Shown here piece by piece: positions 5,646-7,902 of a stretch of 7,902 bases of DNA (positions are counted from its first letter, which is position 1; the number at the start of each line of letters is the position of its first letter). Location of the stretch: contig CAYQLT010000093.1 of NCBI GenBank assembly GCA_964418425.1, forward strand, positions 1-7,902, given 5' to 3'. The notes under the pieces were generated by a model that worked only from the letters and a program-made list of their open reading frames with translations, was not told where the DNA came from and did not search any database. Both the position numbers and the translations under genes were made by a program. Origin of the DNA: CAYQLT01 sp964418425 (GTDB lineage: Bacteria > Bacillota > Limnochordia > Limnochordales > Geochordaceae).

Positions 5646-5963
5646 GTGGCATCCATCCCGAGTGCATCTCTTCGATTCCCTGAGGGCGCCGCGCGGGGGG
5701 CAGGGGGGCTTGTGCCGGCCTCCGACCAGGCAGCCGGCGCTCCCCGCCCCTTCGCCGAAGTGCTCAAGGAGGCGTTGCAGCAGGTCAACCGCCTGCAGGT
5801 GGAGGCACAGATGCAGGCCGAGGCTCTGGCCCGGGGTGAGGTCACGGACCTGCACAGCGTGGCGCTGGCCATTGAGCGGGCGCAATTGGCTTTGGAGTTG
5901 ACCATCGCCGTGCGCAACAAGCTCCTCGAGGCCTACCAGGAGATCAGCCGCATGCAGGTGTGA
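5646..5963 (+). CDS. fliE: Flagellar hook-basal body complex protein FliE
   Basis: FliE is the small adaptor that anchors the helical rod to the MS ring and export gate; it is among the first substrates of the flagellar secretion system. With GTG 5646 the product is 105 residues, the family size. A low-complexity N-terminal third (1-33) precedes PFAEVLKEALQQVNRLQVEA (35-54), the conserved FliE helix, then QAEALARGEVTDLHSVALAI (57-76) and the typical C-terminal block ELTIAVRNKLLEAYQEISRM (84-103). GGAAGGGTGG (5626-5635) supplies a purine-rich ribosome site 10 nt before the start. GTG 5613 is in frame but has little behind it. The frame is open well upstream through flgC, which is a shadow of high G+C. 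fliF follows after 47 bp, the usual Bacillota order. Confidence 0.93.
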   Translation: MASIPSASLRFPEGAARGAGGLVPASDQAAGAPRPFAEVLKEALQQVNRLQVEAQMQAEALARGEVTDLHSVALAIERAQLALELTIAVRNKLLEAYQEISRMQV

Positions 5964-6010
5964 CGGCCGGCGGTCGGGGGCCGCTTTTGGGACCGAGGTG
6001 AGCGGGGTCT

Positions 6011-7564
6011 ATGGGCCAGCTGTTGCGGCAATTGTTCCAGCAGCTCCGAGGCGTCTGGTCCGGCATGAGCCGCCGAGCGCGGCTTGCCAGTGCCGGCGGC
6101 CTGCTGTTGGTGGTGGGGGGCTTGGTCGCCGTTGCGTTGTGGCTCGGCGAGCCGCGATATCAACCGGTTTTCACCGGGCTTTCGTCCGACGACCTTCGGG
6201 CGGTGCTGGTCTCCTTAAGGCAGCGGAACGTGAGCTTTCGGGTCGATGAGGCCGCCGGGGCGGTATATGCACCGGAGTCGGTGGTTCACCAGCTCCGGCT
6301 CGACCTGGCCATGGAGGGTCTCCCGAAAAACAGCGTAGTGGGTTTTGAGGTGCTGCGGGAGACGAACCTGGGGTTGACAGACTTCGAGCGGCGGGCCCGA
6401 TATTACTGGGCCCTGCAGGGCGAGCTTACCCGGACCATCCGCAGCCTGGACGGCGTTACGGACGCCAGGGTCCACATCGTCATACCCGAGCGCAGCCTGT
6501 TCGTCTCCGAACAGCGCCCCGCCACCGCCTCGGTGCTGCTCAGTTTGGTGCCCGGCGTGACTCTGAGCCGGGAGCAGATCCGCGGGATCGTCAATCTGGT
6601 GGCCAACAGCGTGGAGGGCCTTCGGCCCGAAAACGTGACGGTGGTGGACGCCCGGGGCAACGTGCTCTCGGACCTGCTTGCACCCGAGGGCCAGGGGCCG
6701 GGCGGGGTCGGCGTGGCCGAGCGCCTTCAGCTCAAGCGGGCCTACGAGCGGGAGCTGGAGCGCAGCCTGCAGGCCACTCTGGAGCGGATCTGGGGAGAGG
6801 GACGGGTGGTCGCCCGGGTGACGGCGGAACTGAATTTCGACACCCGGGAGGAGCGCCACGAGATCTTCTCGCCGGTCGTCAACGGGCGAAGCGGGATCAT
6901 CCGAAGCGAGCAGCGAACCGAGGAGAGCTTTGCCGGAGAAGGTCAGCCTCCGGCCGGGGTGCCGGGCATCAGCTCCAACGTCCCCGGCTACGTCCAGCCC
7001 ACGGGCCTGCCTGCCGGCCCCACCCAGTTTCAGAGGGTGGAGACCGTCACCAACTACGAGGTGAATCGGGTGGAGCGGCGAGTGGTGACGGCCCCGGGCG
7101 GGATTGAACGCCTGTCGGTGGCAGTGTGGGCCGACGCGGACCTGGACCCGGTCGAGCGCCAGCGGGCCGAGCAGCTGGTCGCCTCCGCCATGGGCCTCAA
7201 GCCCGAGCGTGGGGACCAGGTGACCGTGGAGAGCATCCGCTTTGCCCGCATCGCTGCGCCCCCCATCTCGGAGGCGCAGCTTTTGGCCGTGCGACGAGAG
7301 CCGGCCGTCCGGGGTGTGGCCTGGTGGATCCTTGCGGCCGTCTTGGTGCTGGTGGCATGGTGGTGGGTCCGCCGGCGCATGCGCCAGGTCCGCCGCGTGG
7401 CCGTCACCGTGCCGCCGACGGTGCCTGAAGAGGCCGCCCGGGAGGCCCCGGCCCCGGCGGAGCTGGAGCGGCGGCGGCTTCGGGAAGCCATCGAGCAGCT
7501 CGCACGGGCCCGGCCCGAGGAGTTTGCCCAGCTTCTGCGGTCCTGGTTGCTGGAGGAGGCGTAG
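6011..7564 (+). CDS. fliF: Flagellar MS-ring protein FliF
   Basis: FliF forms the MS ring in the cytoplasmic membrane, the platform on which rotor, rod and export gate assemble. The 517-residue protein starts at ATG 6011 with GAGGTGA (5995-6001) 9 nt upstream. A basic N-terminus precedes the first membrane helix (about 27-45). The periplasmic ring-building region follows: GEPRYQPVFTGLSSDDL (46-62), the GFEVLRETNLGLTDFERRAR signature (111-130), TRTIRSLDGVTDARVHIVIP (140-159) and the second ring motif near 185-225. A loop rich in Gly and Pro (about 300-340, with GISSNVPGY) is the usual beta-collar variable stretch. The second membrane helix lies at about 434-453, followed by a basic segment and a cytoplasmic tail. 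Its last residues, ARARPEEFAQLLRSWLLEEA (498-517), are the FliG-binding peptide. fliG begins 3 bp after the stop. Confidence 0.97.
   Translation: MGQLLRQLFQQLRGVWSGMSRRARLASAGGLLLVVGGLVAVALWLGEPRYQPVFTGLSSDDLRAVLVSLRQRNVSFRVDEAAGAVYAPESVVHQLRLDLAMEGLPKNSVVGFEVLRETNLGLTDFERRARYYWALQGELTRTIRSLDGVTDARVHIVIPERSLFVSEQRPATASVLLSLVPGVTLSREQIRGIVNLVANSVEGLRPENVTVVDARGNVLSDLLAPEGQGPGGVGVAERLQLKRAYERELERSLQATLERIWGEGRVVARVTAELNFDTREERHEIFSPVVNGRSGIIRSEQRTEESFAGEGQPPAGVPGISSNVPGYVQPTGLPAGPTQFQRVETVTNYEVNRVERRVVTAPGGIERLSVAVWADADLDPVERQRAEQLVASAMGLKPERGDQVTVESIRFARIAAPPISEAQLLAVRREPAVRGVAWWILAAVLVLVAWWWVRRRMRQVRRVAVTVPPTVPEEAAREAPAPAELERRRLREAIEQLARARPEEFAQLLRSWLLEEA
7552..7559 (+). promoter_or_regulatory. 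Strong Shine-Dalgarno of fliG inside the end of fliF
   Basis: GGAGGAGG lies within the last codons of fliF and ends 8 nt before the fliG ATG at 7568. It is the clearest ribosome site in the window, and together with the 3-bp gap between the genes it fixes the fliG start and suggests coupled, high-level translation. Confidence 0.8.
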
Positions 7565-7567
7565 CGC

Positions 7568-7902
7568 ATGGCGGTCGCGCGGGCTACCCGCTCTCCTGCC
7601 ACCCTGAGCGGCAAGCAGAAGGCCGCCATCCTTCTCATCACGCTGGGCCCGGAGGTCGCCTCCCACGTATTCAAGCACCTCCGGGAGGAGGAGATCGAGC
7701 AGCTCACCCTGGAGATCGCCAGCGTGCGGCGGGTGTTGCCGGAAGACCAGGAGAAGGTGATGCAGGAGTTTCACGAGATGATGCTTGCCCAGCAGTACAT
7801 CAGCCAGGGCGGCATCGAGTATGCGCGCGAGCTTCTGGAAAAAGCCCTGGGGCCCCAACGGGCGGTGGAAATCATCAAGCGGCTGACGGCTTCGTTGCAG
7901 GT
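7568..7902 (+). CDS. fliG: Flagellar motor switch protein FliG, N-terminal part, cut by window end
   Basis: FliG is the rotor protein of the C-ring: its N-terminal domain binds the FliF tail, and its C-terminal domain (not in the window) interacts with the stator to create torque. ATG 7568 opens a frame that stays open to the window end, giving 111 residues. LSGKQKAAILLITLGPEVAS (13-32) and HLREEEIEQLTLEIASV (37-53) are the classic start of the FliG N domain, where the GPEVAS position corresponds to the usual G-x-x-x-A/S turn. EYARELLEKALGPQRAVEII (84-103) is the conserved YAxxxLxxALGxxxA segment. The FliF-binding surface is therefore complete or nearly so. The preceding Shine-Dalgarno is strong. 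It probably continues with fliH, fliI and other export genes, as in related operons. Confidence 0.96.
   Translation, partial: MAVARATRSPATLSGKQKAAILLITLGPEVASHVFKHLREEEIEQLTLEIASVRRVLPEDQEKVMQEFHEMMLAQQYISQGGIEYARELLEKALGPQRAVEIIKRLTASLQ

Noticed and set aside
5964..5988. CGGCC/GGCCG stem followed by TTTT between fliE and fliF, as a terminator
   Set aside because: The stem is only 5 bp with a 10-nt loop and four T; a terminator here would cut off fliF from the operon, and such pairing is easy by chance in GC-rich sequence.
6215..7858. 547-codon open frame on the - strand across fliF and fliG
   Set aside because: It is antisense to clearly identified fliF/fliG and its His/Gly/Pro/Leu-rich translation resembles no family; long antisense frames are expected in GC-rich coding DNA.

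Overview
The window is a compact, GC-rich stretch (roughly two-thirds G+C by eye) with every gene on the + strand and almost no spacer. The order is topA (3' end), trmFO, hslV, hslU, then flgB, flgC, fliE, fliF, fliG (5' end). This is the conserved chromosomal neighbourhood of Bacillota (in Bacillus subtilis topA-trmFO-xerC-hslV-hslU-codY-flgB-flgC-fliE-fliF-fliG). The GC content, frequent GTG starts and Ala/Arg/Val-rich proteins suggest a high-GC, deep-branching and perhaps thermophilic member (Limnochordia, Symbiobacterium or Thermaerobacter type). That placement is inference from gene order and composition only.

Block 1 (1-4262) is housekeeping. It holds the C-terminal part of DNA topoisomerase I with three zinc ribbons, the folate/FAD-dependent tRNA U54 methyltransferase TrmFO, and the two-component ATP-dependent protease HslV (peptidase) plus HslU (AAA+ unfoldase). 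The genes are tightly packed: a 75-bp gap, a 4-bp GTGA overlap and a 34-bp gap. Two genes of the Bacillus arrangement are missing: xerC, between trmFO and hslV, and codY, between hslU and flgB.

The junction (4263-4618, 356 bp) is the only sizeable non-coding stretch. It contains an AT-rich promoter-like patch, a perfect 10-bp inverted repeat followed by a T run (terminator-like), and a GC-rich leader with hairpin potential just before flgB.

Block 2 (4619-7902) is the start of a motile cell's fla/che-type operon: proximal rod proteins FlgB and FlgC, the rod adaptor FliE, the MS-ring protein FliF, and the N-terminal domain of the rotor protein FliG, which continues past the window. These proteins form the core of the flagellar basal body in assembly order. 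A 9-bp perfect hairpin lies between flgC and fliE.

I see no RNA genes, mobile elements, CRISPR arrays or defence genes, and no evidence of a previously undescribed protein system. The points most worth a second look are the hslU-flgB junction, an N-terminal extension on HslV that puts a serine at position 2, and an altered third zinc ribbon in TopA.
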